A DNA stretch of 64,000 nucleotides, from the NCBI GenBank assembly GCA_050946375.1, contig JBMNUT010000007.1, positions 82,791 through 146,790 of the forward strand, in the 5' to 3' direction. Every line of letters begins with the position of its first letter. The stretch's first letter is position 1. The stretch is from UBA1794 sp050946375 (lineage in GTDB: Bacteria > Bacteroidota > Bacteroidia > Bacteroidales > Bacteroidaceae). Below the pieces are notes generated by a model. It was not told the DNA's origin. It saw only the letters and a list, made by a program, of their open reading frames with translations, and did not search any database. A program made the position numbers and the translations under genes. Positions 1 to 6,947 of the stretch are shown here, piece by piece.

Positions 1-725
1 TCGTTCTCACCCAACAGGACATGCCCGAGGCCGGAATGCAGACGATTCCCGGACTGCAGTACTACTGCATGACGCCTTACGACGCCTCGTTCAAGGGCGT
101 GCACATACTCTTCGACAAGGAAAACGTGCAGAATACACTGGGCGAATACCTCTCTTCCAAAGGATTGAAGCAGCTCCACATAGCAGAGACCGAGAAATAT
201 GCCCACGTTACCTTCTTCTTCAACGGAGGACGCGAAACGCCGTTTGAAGGCGAAGACCGCATTCTCGTTCCTTCACCCAAGGTTGCGACCTACGACCTGA
301 AGCCCGAAATGAGCGCATACGAGGTGAAAGACAAACTGGTGGCTGCCATCAAGGAAAACAAGTACGACTTCATCGTCGTAAACTTCGCCAATGGCGACAT
401 GGTGGGCCATACCGGCGTGTACGAAGCCATTGAGAAAGCCGTGAAAGCAGTGGATGAATGCGTGAAAGACGTAATCGAAGCTGTAAAGGCAACGGGCTAC
501 GAAGCAATTATTATTGCCGACCACGGCAATGCCGACCATGCCTTGAACGCCGACGGTACTCCCAACACCGCACACAGCCTCAACCCCGTACCTTTCGTCT
601 ACGTCACCGAAGAGCACAAAGACCAACAGGTTAAAAACGGACGACTGGCCGACGTGGCTCCCTCCATCCTGAAAATCATGGGACTGCCGCAGCCCGAAGA
701 GATGACCGGCGAATGCCTTATCTAA
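1..725 (+). CDS. gpmI: 2,3-bisphosphoglycerate-independent phosphoglycerate mutase (C-terminal part)
   Basis: Cofactor-independent phosphoglycerate mutase interconverts 3- and 2-phosphoglycerate in glycolysis, in the cytosol. The gene is cut by the window edge: the reading frame is open from the first base (…VLTQQDMPEAGMQ…), so about 241 C-terminal residues of a usually ~505-residue protein are present. Visible family hallmarks are DMVGHTG and the metal-binding ADHGNAD motif of the alkaline-phosphatase-fold domain, followed by NPVPFVYV and a typical C-terminal tail ending in EMTGECLI. The ATG at base 21 is internal, not the start. The gene is convergent with hisB, and a 19-bp hairpin lies between them. 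Identity is secure; only the N-terminus is missing. Confidence 0.96.
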   Translation, partial: VLTQQDMPEAGMQTIPGLQYYCMTPYDASFKGVHILFDKENVQNTLGEYLSSKGLKQLHIAETEKYAHVTFFFNGGRETPFEGEDRILVPSPKVATYDLKPEMSAYEVKDKLVAAIKENKYDFIVVNFANGDMVGHTGVYEAIEKAVKAVDECVKDVIEAVKATGYEAIIIADHGNADHALNADGTPNTAHSLNPVPFVYVTEEHKDQQVKNGRLADVAPSILKIMGLPQPEEMTGECLI

Positions 726-789
726 AGGATTATTGCCCCGACTTCCGACTTGCGTAAGCGCAAGCGGGAACAAGTGGCATGACTCAATG

Positions 790-833
790 AAGAAACCGCA
801 GGCACTTTTTTCAGAAAGTGCCTGCGGTTTCTT
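790..833. terminator. Bidirectional hairpin terminator between gpmI and hisB
   Basis: A perfect 19-bp stem (790-808 with 815-833) closes a 6-nt loop. It lies between convergent gpmI (ends 725) and hisB (ends 907). The stem flanks give short T-rich tails at best. The apical half of the stem, GGCACTTT/AAAGTGCC, is identical to the core of the dispersed short palindromic repeat found elsewhere in this window. Confidence 0.8.
801..822. repeat. Dispersed AAAAGTGC/GCACTTTT repeat, single unit
   Basis: One unit of the recurrent near-palindrome (GGCACTTTTTTCAGAAAGTGCC) described in the findings. It forms the apex of the gpmI/hisB hairpin. Confidence 0.6.
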
Positions 834-906
834 TTAAGAGCAGCAAAACTTTTCCGGACTTCGCTACTTGCTTATGCGTTCTGCCGGCAAACGAAATGCA
901 CCACAG

Positions 907-2034
907 TCAGAGCACTCCTTTCGAAGAGGGCAGCTCATAATGATAAATATCGCGGCGCACCGCCATCCGGACCGCACGGGCAAAAGCCTTGAAAATACCT
1001 TCAATCTTGTGATGCTCATTCTGCCCTTCAGCTTTTATATTGAGGTTCATGCGCGCCGCGTCGCTCAAACTCTTAAAGAAATGAAGGAACATTTCGGTCG
1101 GCATCTCCCCTATTCGTTCGCGGCGGAAGTCGGCATCCCAAACCAGCCACGGACGTCCGCCAAAGTCCAAGGCTACCTGACAAAGGCAGTCGTCCATCGG
1201 CAGACAGTAGCCGTAGCGTTCAATTCCGCGCTTGTCCCCCAACGCGCGATACAGGCATTCGCCCAAGGCAAGTGCCGTGTCTTCTATCGTATGATGCTCG
1301 TCGACATGCAAATCACCCCGGCATTCGATTTCCAAGTCCATGCCCCCGTGGCGACCGATTTGCTCCAACATGTGATCGAAGAAGCCCAAACCGGTAGAAA
1401 TGCGGCATGTTCCCGTCCCATCCAGGTCGAGTTTCACATGAATATCCGTCTCTTTGGTCACACGGTGTACCTCCGCAGTCCGCTCGCCGGCAAACAAAAA
1501 TTCAGCGATGCGTGCCCACGAAGGCGTAACCAGGGCACAAACGTCCAACAAGTCGGGGCGGTTCTTGAGCAAATCGTCGATATTCTCAGCCAGACGGATA
1601 GCCTTGCAACCCAAGTTCTTGGCCAGTTCCACGTCGGTCAGGCGGTCGCCGATCACAAAGCTGGAAGCCAAATCGTACGAGCCGTCCATGTATTTCTCCA
1701 ACATTCCCGTGCGCGGCTTGCGCGTCGGGGCATTTTCTTCCGGAAAGCTACGGTCAATCAGAATTTCGCTGAAGTGAATCCCTTCGCCCTCCAAGGTCTT
1801 TAAAATCAAGTTATGCACCGGCCAGAAAGTTTCCTCGGGGAAAGAGTCCGTTCCAAGGCCATCCTGGTTCGTAACCATTACCAGTTCATAGTCGAGCTTA
1901 GCCGCAATGAACGAAAGGTTACGCATCACGCCCGGAACAAAGGCCAACTTTTCAAAACTATCGAGCTGGTAATCGACCGGCGGCTCTACGACTATCGTGC
2001 CGTCACGGTCTATGAACAACGCTTTTTTCTTCAT
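907..2034 (-). CDS. hisB: Bifunctional histidinol-phosphatase / imidazoleglycerol-phosphate dehydratase
   Basis: HisB catalyses two histidine-biosynthesis steps: dehydration of imidazole-glycerol-phosphate and dephosphorylation of histidinol-phosphate. The 375-residue protein has an N-terminal HAD phosphatase (FIDRDGT with the DxD catalytic pair) over about residues 1-165. A C-terminal IGPD domain follows, with the paired metal-binding motifs DHMLEQIGRHGG and DEHHTIEDT. Start choice: the hisC stop overlaps ATGATGA, so either ATG at 2037 or 2034 is possible; 2034 gives the family-like MKKKALFIDRDG. A longer in-frame extension to 2118 lies inside hisC and is rejected. It is the last gene of the hisGDCB operon and translationally coupled to hisC. 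Confidence 0.96.
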   Translation of the reverse strand: MKKKALFIDRDGTIVVEPPVDYQLDSFEKLAFVPGVMRNLSFIAAKLDYELVMVTNQDGLGTDSFPEETFWPVHNLILKTLEGEGIHFSEILIDRSFPEENAPTRKPRTGMLEKYMDGSYDLASSFVIGDRLTDVELAKNLGCKAIRLAENIDDLLKNRPDLLDVCALVTPSWARIAEFLFAGERTAEVHRVTKETDIHVKLDLDGTGTCRISTGLGFFDHMLEQIGRHGGMDLEIECRGDLHVDEHHTIEDTALALGECLYRALGDKRGIERYGYCLPMDDCLCQVALDFGGRPWLVWDADFRRERIGEMPTEMFLHFFKSLSDAARMNLNIKAEGQNEHHKIEGIFKAFARAVRMAVRRDIYHYELPSSKGVL

Positions 2035-3095
2035 CATTTGCCATATTTCTGCAACGCTTTCAACAAAAGGTCGTCTTCTTCCGGCGTCCCGACGGTCACT
2101 CTCAGGCAATCCTTGCAAAGCGCTACGTTCGAACGGTTGCGCACAATGATACCTTCGCCTACGAGATAGCGGTAAATCGCCGTGGCATCTGTCATTTTAG
2201 CCAGGAAAAAGTTCGCATCCGACGGGTAAATTTCCAAAACAAGGGGTAATTTGGCGAAAAGTGCCATCAGTCTTTCCCGTTCGCGCAGCAGAATTTCCAC
2301 CCAGTGCCGCACTTCTTCGGCACGGCGCAGCATCTTCAGCGCATACTCTTGCGTCAAGCGGTTGATGTTGTAGGGGTATTTGATTTTATTGAATGTCTCT
2401 ATGATTTTTTCCGAGGCGAAAGCCATGCCAAGCCGCACGCCTGCCGAAGCCCACGCCTTCGAAAAAGTCTGAAGGACAATCAGATTGGGATACTCACGCA
2501 GCAGCTTTTTGGTAAAACTCTCGTGTGTGCTGAAGTCGATATAAGCCTCATCCAGCACAACGAGGCCGGGAAATTCATCCATCACGCGCAACATTTCGCC
2601 GTGGTCCAGCGAGTTTCCGTTCGGATTGTTGGGCGAACAGAGAAAAACGAGCTTCGTCCGCTCATCCGTTGCGGCCAACAATTTGGAAGCGTTCAGGCGA
2701 AAGCCGTCATCCAGCAGCACGCGCCGATATTCCACATCGTTAATTGCCGCAGAGACGCTGTACATTCCATAAGTGGGCTCGATGGCTACCACATTGTCCT
2801 GCCGCGGCTCGCAAAAGGCACGGAACAAAAGGTCGATAGCCTCGTCGCTTCCGTTTCCGAGGAATATGTTTTCCGGCTCAACGCCTTCCTTTATTCGCGC
2901 AATCTCGGCCTTCAGCTCCATTTGCAGCGGGTCGGGATAGCGGTCGTACGGGCTGTTATAAGGATTCTCATTGGCATCCAAAAAGACAGATGCAGCCTTT
3001 CCTTTATATTCATCCCGTGCGCACGAATAAGGCACCAGGGCACGCACATTGGCACGGGTCAGTTCTTCTATACTCTTTTTCATCTTTTCAATCAT
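2034..3095 (-). CDS. hisC: Histidinol-phosphate aminotransferase
   Basis: PLP-dependent class I/II aminotransferase that converts imidazole-acetol phosphate to L-histidinol phosphate. At 353 residues it is normal for the family. It shows the substrate-binding LDANENPYNSPYDRYPDP segment near the N-terminus, FLGNGSDEAIDLL, the FLCSPNNPNG motif, VVLDEAYIDF, and the PLP-lysine region TFSKAWASAGVRLG. An ATG at 3083 (MKKSIEELTRAN) is an alternative start four codons in. The 84-nt gap to hisD is filled by an array of the dispersed short repeat; the 3' end overlaps hisB. Confidence 0.96.
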   Translation of the reverse strand: MIEKMKKSIEELTRANVRALVPYSCARDEYKGKAASVFLDANENPYNSPYDRYPDPLQMELKAEIARIKEGVEPENIFLGNGSDEAIDLLFRAFCEPRQDNVVAIEPTYGMYSVSAAINDVEYRRVLLDDGFRLNASKLLAATDERTKLVFLCSPNNPNGNSLDHGEMLRVMDEFPGLVVLDEAYIDFSTHESFTKKLLREYPNLIVLQTFSKAWASAGVRLGMAFASEKIIETFNKIKYPYNINRLTQEYALKMLRRAEEVRHWVEILLRERERLMALFAKLPLVLEIYPSDANFFLAKMTDATAIYRYLVGEGIIVRNRSNVALCKDCLRVTVGTPEEDDLLLKALQKYGK

Positions 3096-3110
3096 CGGTT
3101 AGGGAGTTCT

Positions 3111-3180
3111 CCGAAAAAGCGCCCGGGGTTTCCAGAAAAAGCACTGACACTTTTCCGGAAAAGTCCAGGCACTTTTTTCC
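3111..3180. repeat. Dispersed short repeat, about three tandem units
   Basis: Three successive ~22-23 bp units of the GAAAAGTSCNNGCACTTTTC family run from 3112 to 3180 and abut the hisD stop codon. They lie inside the his operon, so they are transcribed between hisD and hisC. Confidence 0.75.
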
Positions 3181-4481
3181 TAAATATGCCGTCCCAGTTC
3201 GTCCAAACGTACGGTAATTGCATTTTTGTGCCCGTCCAACTGCTCGAAAGCGGCCATCACCTCAATAGCCGGGCCTATCTGCTTCAAACCTTCCGGCGTG
3301 ATTTCCTGATAAGTTATCTTCTTCTGAAAACTCTCCACGCTTACCCCGCTGTACGCTTTGGCGTAGCCGTTGGTCGGAAGCGTATGGTTCGTGCCCGAAG
3401 CATAGTCGCCCGCGCTTTCCGGAGTGAGAGGTCCCATAAAGACGGAGCCGGCATTGGTCACGCCTTCGGCAAGGGTACGATAGTTTTCAGCCTGTATAAT
3501 CAAGTGTTCAGGCGCATATTCGTTGCACATCTCCAGCGCTTCTTCCATACTGCGCAGCAAGATAATCTTACTGTGCACCAGCGCATTTTCAGCGATATTC
3601 CGCCTCGGCAGACGACTCAACTGCCTTTCTACCTCGTCCACTACCGGTTCTATCAAATCTTCCGAGTCCGTCAGCAAAAGTACCTGGCTATCGGCGCCAT
3701 GCTCAGCCTGAGAGAGCAAATCGGCAGCCACAAATCGCGGATTGGCCGTCGCATCTGCCAAAACCGCCACCTCCGATGGTCCGGCGGGCATGTCAATTGC
3801 CACATCGCGCAAGGCCACAATCTGTTTGGCAGCCGTTACAAAGCGATTGCCCGGGCCCGCAATTTTATAGACCTTAGGGATTGTCTCCGTTCCGTAGGCC
3901 ATTGCGCCAACGGCCTGTACGCCTCCCACCTTAAATATCCGATGAACGCCCGAAATCGAGGCGGCATAGAGAATAGCCGGGTGCACTTTTCCTTTTTTAT
4001 TAGGGGGAGTACACAAAATGATCTCGCGGCATCCGGCAATACGGGCCGGAACTGCCAGCATAAGCACGGTCGAAAACAGAGGAGCCGAGCCGCCCGGCAC
4101 GTAAAGTCCCACCTTTTCCACCGGAACTGCCTTCCTTTGGCAAATAACCCCGTCCATTGTGCGCACAGAGTAGGGCTTATAGCGCTGTTGTTCGTGGAAA
4201 GCCGTAATATTCTTCTGCGCCAACATCAAAGCCGCCTTCAGCTCTATGGGCACTTCCTTCTCGGCTTGTTTCATTTCCTCCTCGCTGACTTCCAAAGAGG
4301 GGAGCAGCTCTGGAGCCACATGGTCATATTCTTCGGTGAAACGGCGCACCGCCGCGTCGCCATGGAGCCGCACGTCGTCCAGAATACGCTGAACAGTACC
4401 AAACAATTCCGTCACGTCGTTTGCCGGACGCACCAGCAAGTCTGCCCAATCTTCCTTCTTGGGGTATTTCAAAATATCCAT
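3180..4481 (-). CDS. hisD: Histidinol dehydrogenase
   Basis: Zinc enzyme performing the last two NAD-dependent oxidations from L-histidinol to L-histidine. The 433-residue protein is family length and contains the expected signatures: YVPGGSAPLFSTVLM, CTPPNKKG, the IAGPGNRFVTAAKQ segment, DMPAGPSEV, and the zinc/substrate region LLSQAEHGADSQ followed by NEYAPEHLI. The C-terminal GDYASGTNHTLPT segment is also typical. It is the second gene of the operon, 30 nt downstream of hisG. No key residue appears to be missing. Confidence 0.97.
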   Translation of the reverse strand: MDILKYPKKEDWADLLVRPANDVTELFGTVQRILDDVRLHGDAAVRRFTEEYDHVAPELLPSLEVSEEEMKQAEKEVPIELKAALMLAQKNITAFHEQQRYKPYSVRTMDGVICQRKAVPVEKVGLYVPGGSAPLFSTVLMLAVPARIAGCREIILCTPPNKKGKVHPAILYAASISGVHRIFKVGGVQAVGAMAYGTETIPKVYKIAGPGNRFVTAAKQIVALRDVAIDMPAGPSEVAVLADATANPRFVAADLLSQAEHGADSQVLLLTDSEDLIEPVVDEVERQLSRLPRRNIAENALVHSKIILLRSMEEALEMCNEYAPEHLIIQAENYRTLAEGVTNAGSVFMGPLTPESAGDYASGTNHTLPTNGYAKAYSGVSVESFQKKITYQEITPEGLKQIGPAIEVMAAFEQLDGHKNAITVRLDELGRHI

Positions 4482-4511
4482 GACTTGTTTCGTTTTTATG
4501 CTGTAGTTATT

Positions 4512-5363
4512 TTAAAGAATCATCTTCTCAATGGGCGAAACCAGTATGCCTTCCGCCCCGAGCGCTTTCAGCTTTCCGATAATTTCCCAGAAGCGCTGCT
4601 CGTCAATCACCGTATGTACCGAACACCAGTCCTTGTCGGCCAGCGGCATTACCGTAGGGCTTTTCATGCCGGGAAGCACCTGAATGATTTCATCGAGCCG
4701 GGCTTTCGGCACATTCATGAGGATGTATTTCTTGTCCTGCGCAGCCCGGACGGCATCCATGCGGAACAGAAGTTCCGACAAGAGCCTGCGGTTTTCGCTC
4801 GACATGCGCTTGCAGCCGATTAACAGCGCCTCGCTTTGCATCACGACTTCCACTTCCTGCAAACGGTTACTGACCAATGTCGAACCGGAGCTGACGATAT
4901 CGAAAATTCCGTCGGCCAATCCGATGCCCGGCGATACCTCGACCGAGCCGGTGATTACGTGAATTTCCGCCTGGATGCCGTTCTTTTTCAAAAACTTACT
5001 CAGAATGCCAGGATAGGAAGTCGCAATTTTCCGACCCTGGAACCACTTTAGGCCAGGATACTCTATGTCTTTGGGAATAGCGAGCGACAAACGGCACTTA
5101 CTGAAGCCTAACCGCTGGATTATCTCCGCATCTTCGTCGCGCTCGGCATACTCATTCTCGCCCACGATGCCCAGGTCGGCCACGCCGGTGGCTACGGTCT
5201 GCGGAATATCGTCGTCGCGCAAGAAAAGAACCTCCATCGGAAAGTTCGGCGACTGTACGAGCAAAGTACGTTTTGAAGCCGGGATTTTAATATCCGACTC
5301 TTCCAATAGCGACATAGTCTCTTCGTAAAGGCGGCCTTTGGCCTGCACTGCAATTCTTAGCAT
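4512..5363 (-). CDS. hisG: ATP phosphoribosyltransferase, long (HisZ-independent) form
   Basis: First and committed enzyme of histidine synthesis, joining ATP and PRPP. The 283 residues correspond to the long form: a periplasmic-binding-protein-like catalytic part plus a C-terminal HisG_C (PII-like) domain from about residue 210, where long-form enzymes bind histidine for feedback inhibition. The PRPP-binding region DGIFDIVSSGSTL is visible near residue 155. The start ATG at 5363 (MLRIAVQAKGRLYEE) fits the family. It is the first structural gene after the his attenuator, so the operon looks controlled both by transcription attenuation (seen) and by feedback inhibition of HisG (inferred from family). 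Confidence 0.97.
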   Translation of the reverse strand: MLRIAVQAKGRLYEETMSLLEESDIKIPASKRTLLVQSPNFPMEVLFLRDDDIPQTVATGVADLGIVGENEYAERDEDAEIIQRLGFSKCRLSLAIPKDIEYPGLKWFQGRKIATSYPGILSKFLKKNGIQAEIHVITGSVEVSPGIGLADGIFDIVSSGSTLVSNRLQEVEVVMQSEALLIGCKRMSSENRRLLSELLFRMDAVRAAQDKKYILMNVPKARLDEIIQVLPGMKSPTVMPLADKDWCSVHTVIDEQRFWEIIGKLKALGAEGILVSPIEKMIL

Positions 5364-5442
5364 GGTGTCTCTTTTTGTTTATTCGTTGTGTGTTTATCTG
5401 TTATTTCTTTGCGGTTTCCCGTGCAAGGCGGGCAGAAAACAA

Positions 5443-5476
5443 AAAGGCTTGCCGGAGGTTGTCCCGGCAAGCCTTT
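5443..5476 (-). terminator. his attenuator terminator hairpin
   Basis: On the minus strand the 13-bp perfect stem AAAGGCTTGCCGG / CCGGCAAGCCTTT encloses an 8-nt loop and is followed by TTGTTTTCT. It lies between the His-rich leader peptide and hisG. Its 5' arm can alternatively pair with the 3' arm of the upstream pause hairpin: 5511-5520 against 5463-5472, ten consecutive pairs counting G-U wobbles. That makes an antiterminator. Confidence 0.9.
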
Positions 5477-5511
5477 CGTCTTATAGGTCATATAGCCATA
5501 CGCTTCCGACG

Positions 5512-5535
5512 CTCACCGAAACCTTCTTTCGTGAG
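5512..5535 (-). promoter_or_regulatory. his leader pause hairpin (1:2 structure)
   Basis: Minus-strand RNA CUCACGAAA pairs with UUUC(G)GUGAG around a 5-nt loop, with one bulged G. The 5' arm includes the last His codon of the leader peptide and the 3' arm contains its stop codon. A ribosome stalled on the His codons would therefore open this hairpin and free the 3' arm to form the antiterminator. Confidence 0.8.
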
Positions 5536-5575
5536 AATGATGATGCGAATGGAAATGTACGGACAGTATATTCAT
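5513..5575 (-). CDS. hisL: his operon leader peptide (20 aa, six His)
   Basis: A 20-codon minus-strand ORF reads MNILSVHFHSHHHSHERRFR then TGA. Six of the nine residues from position 7 to 15 are histidine, including three in a row. It lies about 20 nt downstream of the predicted transcription start, upstream of a pause hairpin, an antiterminator pairing and an intrinsic terminator, and 149 nt ahead of hisG. This is the classical architecture of a histidine attenuator leader. The gene symbol is by analogy with enterobacterial hisL; the peptide presumably acts only through its translation. Confidence 0.9.
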   Translation of the reverse strand: MNILSVHFHSHHHSHERRFR

Positions 5576-5599
5576 TGCTTGCATGTCAATTAGTGCCGA

Positions 5600-5630
5600 C
5601 AAAGATAGGGGCTTTTTCCGTAAGGAACAA
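5600..5630 (-). promoter_or_regulatory. his operon promoter
   Basis: Reading the minus strand, TTG (5630-5628) is followed after 20 nt by TATCTTTG (5607-5600). This matches the Bacteroidetes primary sigma factor consensus (-33 TTTG, -7 TAnnTTTG). It places the leader start codon roughly 20 nt into the transcript. Confidence 0.82.
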
Positions 5631-5671
5631 GGCTTTTTTCATTTTTTCTTAAGCACAAGGTCTCGTTTCCC

Positions 5672-5962
5672 CTACAACTCATAGTCGACGCAGGCGCGTG
5701 CCTTCTTCAGCGGGGCCAGCAGTTTTCCGGCTGCCAGGTGCTGCGGATGCACTGCGTAGCGGCGCACGTCGTCCAAAGTGTCGAAGTCGCCCACGAGCAC
5801 CAGGTCGTATTCTTCGTCGGGATTCACGTTAAAATCCACCGAGATGCGGCGAATCCATCCTATCGACTGGGGCAACGCCTCGATTGCCTCTTTGAATTGC
5901 TGCATGACCGCAGGCTTTTCCGGCGCATCGGCCAGACTGAACATTACTACATGGCGTACCAT
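5672..5962 (-). CDS. Dabb (stress-responsive A/B barrel) domain protein
   Basis: A 96-residue single-domain protein of the dimeric alpha/beta-barrel (Dabb) family. It starts MVRHVVMFSLADAP and has the usual YDLVLVGDFDTLDDVRRYAVHPQH segment, in which the conserved Y-x-HP-x-H region is visible. Members are small cytosolic homodimers; most bacterial ones have no proven function, so I assign none. It begins 45 nt after the DUF3109 gene on the same strand and is probably cotranscribed with it. Its end lies about 40 nt upstream of the his promoter. Confidence 0.85.
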   Translation of the reverse strand: MVRHVVMFSLADAPEKPAVMQQFKEAIEALPQSIGWIRRISVDFNVNPDEEYDLVLVGDFDTLDDVRRYAVHPQHLAAGKLLAPLKKARACVDYEL

Positions 5963-6007
5963 AATTTTCGTTTGCTCCTTTCTTTTTATCGGTTTTCACC
6001 GTGAATT

Positions 6008-6604
6008 TCATTCTTTTTCCAGATAACCCTGCCGGCGCAGTTCTTCCGCAACTTCCACGAGTTCCGCATACCACGCCTTACCGAAGCGCGCCTCGAGCGG
6101 TTCGCGCAGGAACCGATAGAGCAAAATGCCCTCGCGGCGCCCTTTTTCGCGGGCGGCGGCGCATACTTCCCACCGGTGGTAATTCAGCGCGCAGAAGTCC
6201 TTGTATTCCGTCACGCGCAACGGATAGAGAAAACAGGAAACCGGCTTGCGGAAACTCCCCGCGAGCCTCCCCTCGCGCGCCGCCTTTTCCACGGCACAGA
6301 GGCAGCATCCTTGCGCGTCGTAGCAGGTGAATACGCAATCCTTCCCGCGCACGATGGAAGTAACCAGGTCGCCTTCTTCGTCTACATAGCAGACTCCCTG
6401 CGATTTGATAATCGCTTTTGCCTCATCGGCCAAGTCCTTTTCCACCACGGGGAGCGCCTCTTCCAGTTTCAGAGCCTCCTCTTCGGTAATCGGGGCCCCG
6501 GCGTCGCCCTCTATGCAGCACGCCCCGCCGCAAGCCTCAAGGTCGCAGCAAAACGGCTCGCGGAAAACGTCGAGGGGCACAATCACATTATCAATCTGAA
6601 CCAT
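6008..6604 (-). CDS. DUF3109 family cysteine-rich protein
   Basis: A 198-residue protein with the N-terminal hallmark VFREPFCCDLEACGGACCIEGDAGAPI. Many more cysteines follow (VLTCYDAQGCCLC-like and KPVSCFLYPLR segments), the pattern of the DUF3109 family, which resembles Fe-S/zinc cluster proteins of the CxxCxxxC type. The cysteine arrangement suggests metal or Fe-S binding; that is inference, and no reaction is known to me. It probably heads a two-gene unit with the Dabb gene. A possible -7 box lies just upstream (6628-6635). Confidence 0.85.
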   Translation of the reverse strand: MVQIDNVIVPLDVFREPFCCDLEACGGACCIEGDAGAPITEEEALKLEEALPVVEKDLADEAKAIIKSQGVCYVDEEGDLVTSIVRGKDCVFTCYDAQGCCLCAVEKAAREGRLAGSFRKPVSCFLYPLRVTEYKDFCALNYHRWEVCAAAREKGRREGILLYRFLREPLEARFGKAWYAELVEVAEELRRQGYLEKE

Positions 6605-6627
6605 TGTCTTTCTTCAAAAATCCGCCG

Positions 6628-6635
6628 CAAAATTA
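6628..6635 (-). promoter_or_regulatory. Possible -7 box for the DUF3109 gene
   Basis: Minus-strand TAATTTTG matches TAnnTTTG and lies 24 nt upstream of the start codon. The nearest TTTG upstream (6663-6660) is at 24 nt spacing, longer than usual, so the call is tentative. Confidence 0.45.
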
Positions 6636-6700
6636 GCGAATAAAAGCGCATCTTCCGCACAAAGGCAGCCAGATTCCGCACGAGGGGCAGCCGCCCGGCA

Positions 6701-6786
6701 GAAAAAAAGTCCCGCACCTTTTCGCCGATTCCCTTGCACCTTTTTCCAAATAGCCTTGCATCTTTTTTCCATTTCCCTTGCATCCG
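6701..6786. repeat. Dispersed short repeat, degenerate array of about four units
   Basis: The gene-free stretch 6605-6947 holds this array. Four ~21-23 bp units, each ending in GCACCTTTTTCC- or GCATCTTTTTTCC-like sequence, run in tandem. They are more diverged from the palindromic consensus than the other arrays. The rest of the stretch holds a possible DUF3109 promoter on the left and a purM -7 box on the right. Confidence 0.6.
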
Positions 6787-6910
6787 CATCCTTCCCCATG
6801 CACCGCCGCAAACATCGCCCGCCCCACCACCGGCACGGGCGACAAGCGGAAAAGCAGCCGAACATCACCTTTATTATAAGCAAACGAGCAGCGATTTCAG
6901 GGAAAATGCG

Positions 6911-6918
6911 TACATTTG
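6911..6918 (+). promoter_or_regulatory. Possible -7 box for purM
   Basis: TACATTTG matches the TAnnTTTG consensus and sits 29 nt upstream of the chosen purM start codon. No convincing TTTG is seen 19-21 nt further upstream. Confidence 0.5.
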
Positions 6919-6947
6919 TCCCCCAATACCAGCATACAAAACGACCC

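Noticed and set aside
1..725. Truncation of gpmI as a pseudogene
   Set aside because: The frame is open to the very first base, so the missing N-terminus is explained by the window edge.
2304..4823. A long plus-strand open frame (839 codons) opposite the his genes
   Set aside because: It has no recognisable domain, is antisense to hisC, hisD and hisG, whose proteins have complete family motifs, and its existence follows from the codon bias of the real genes.
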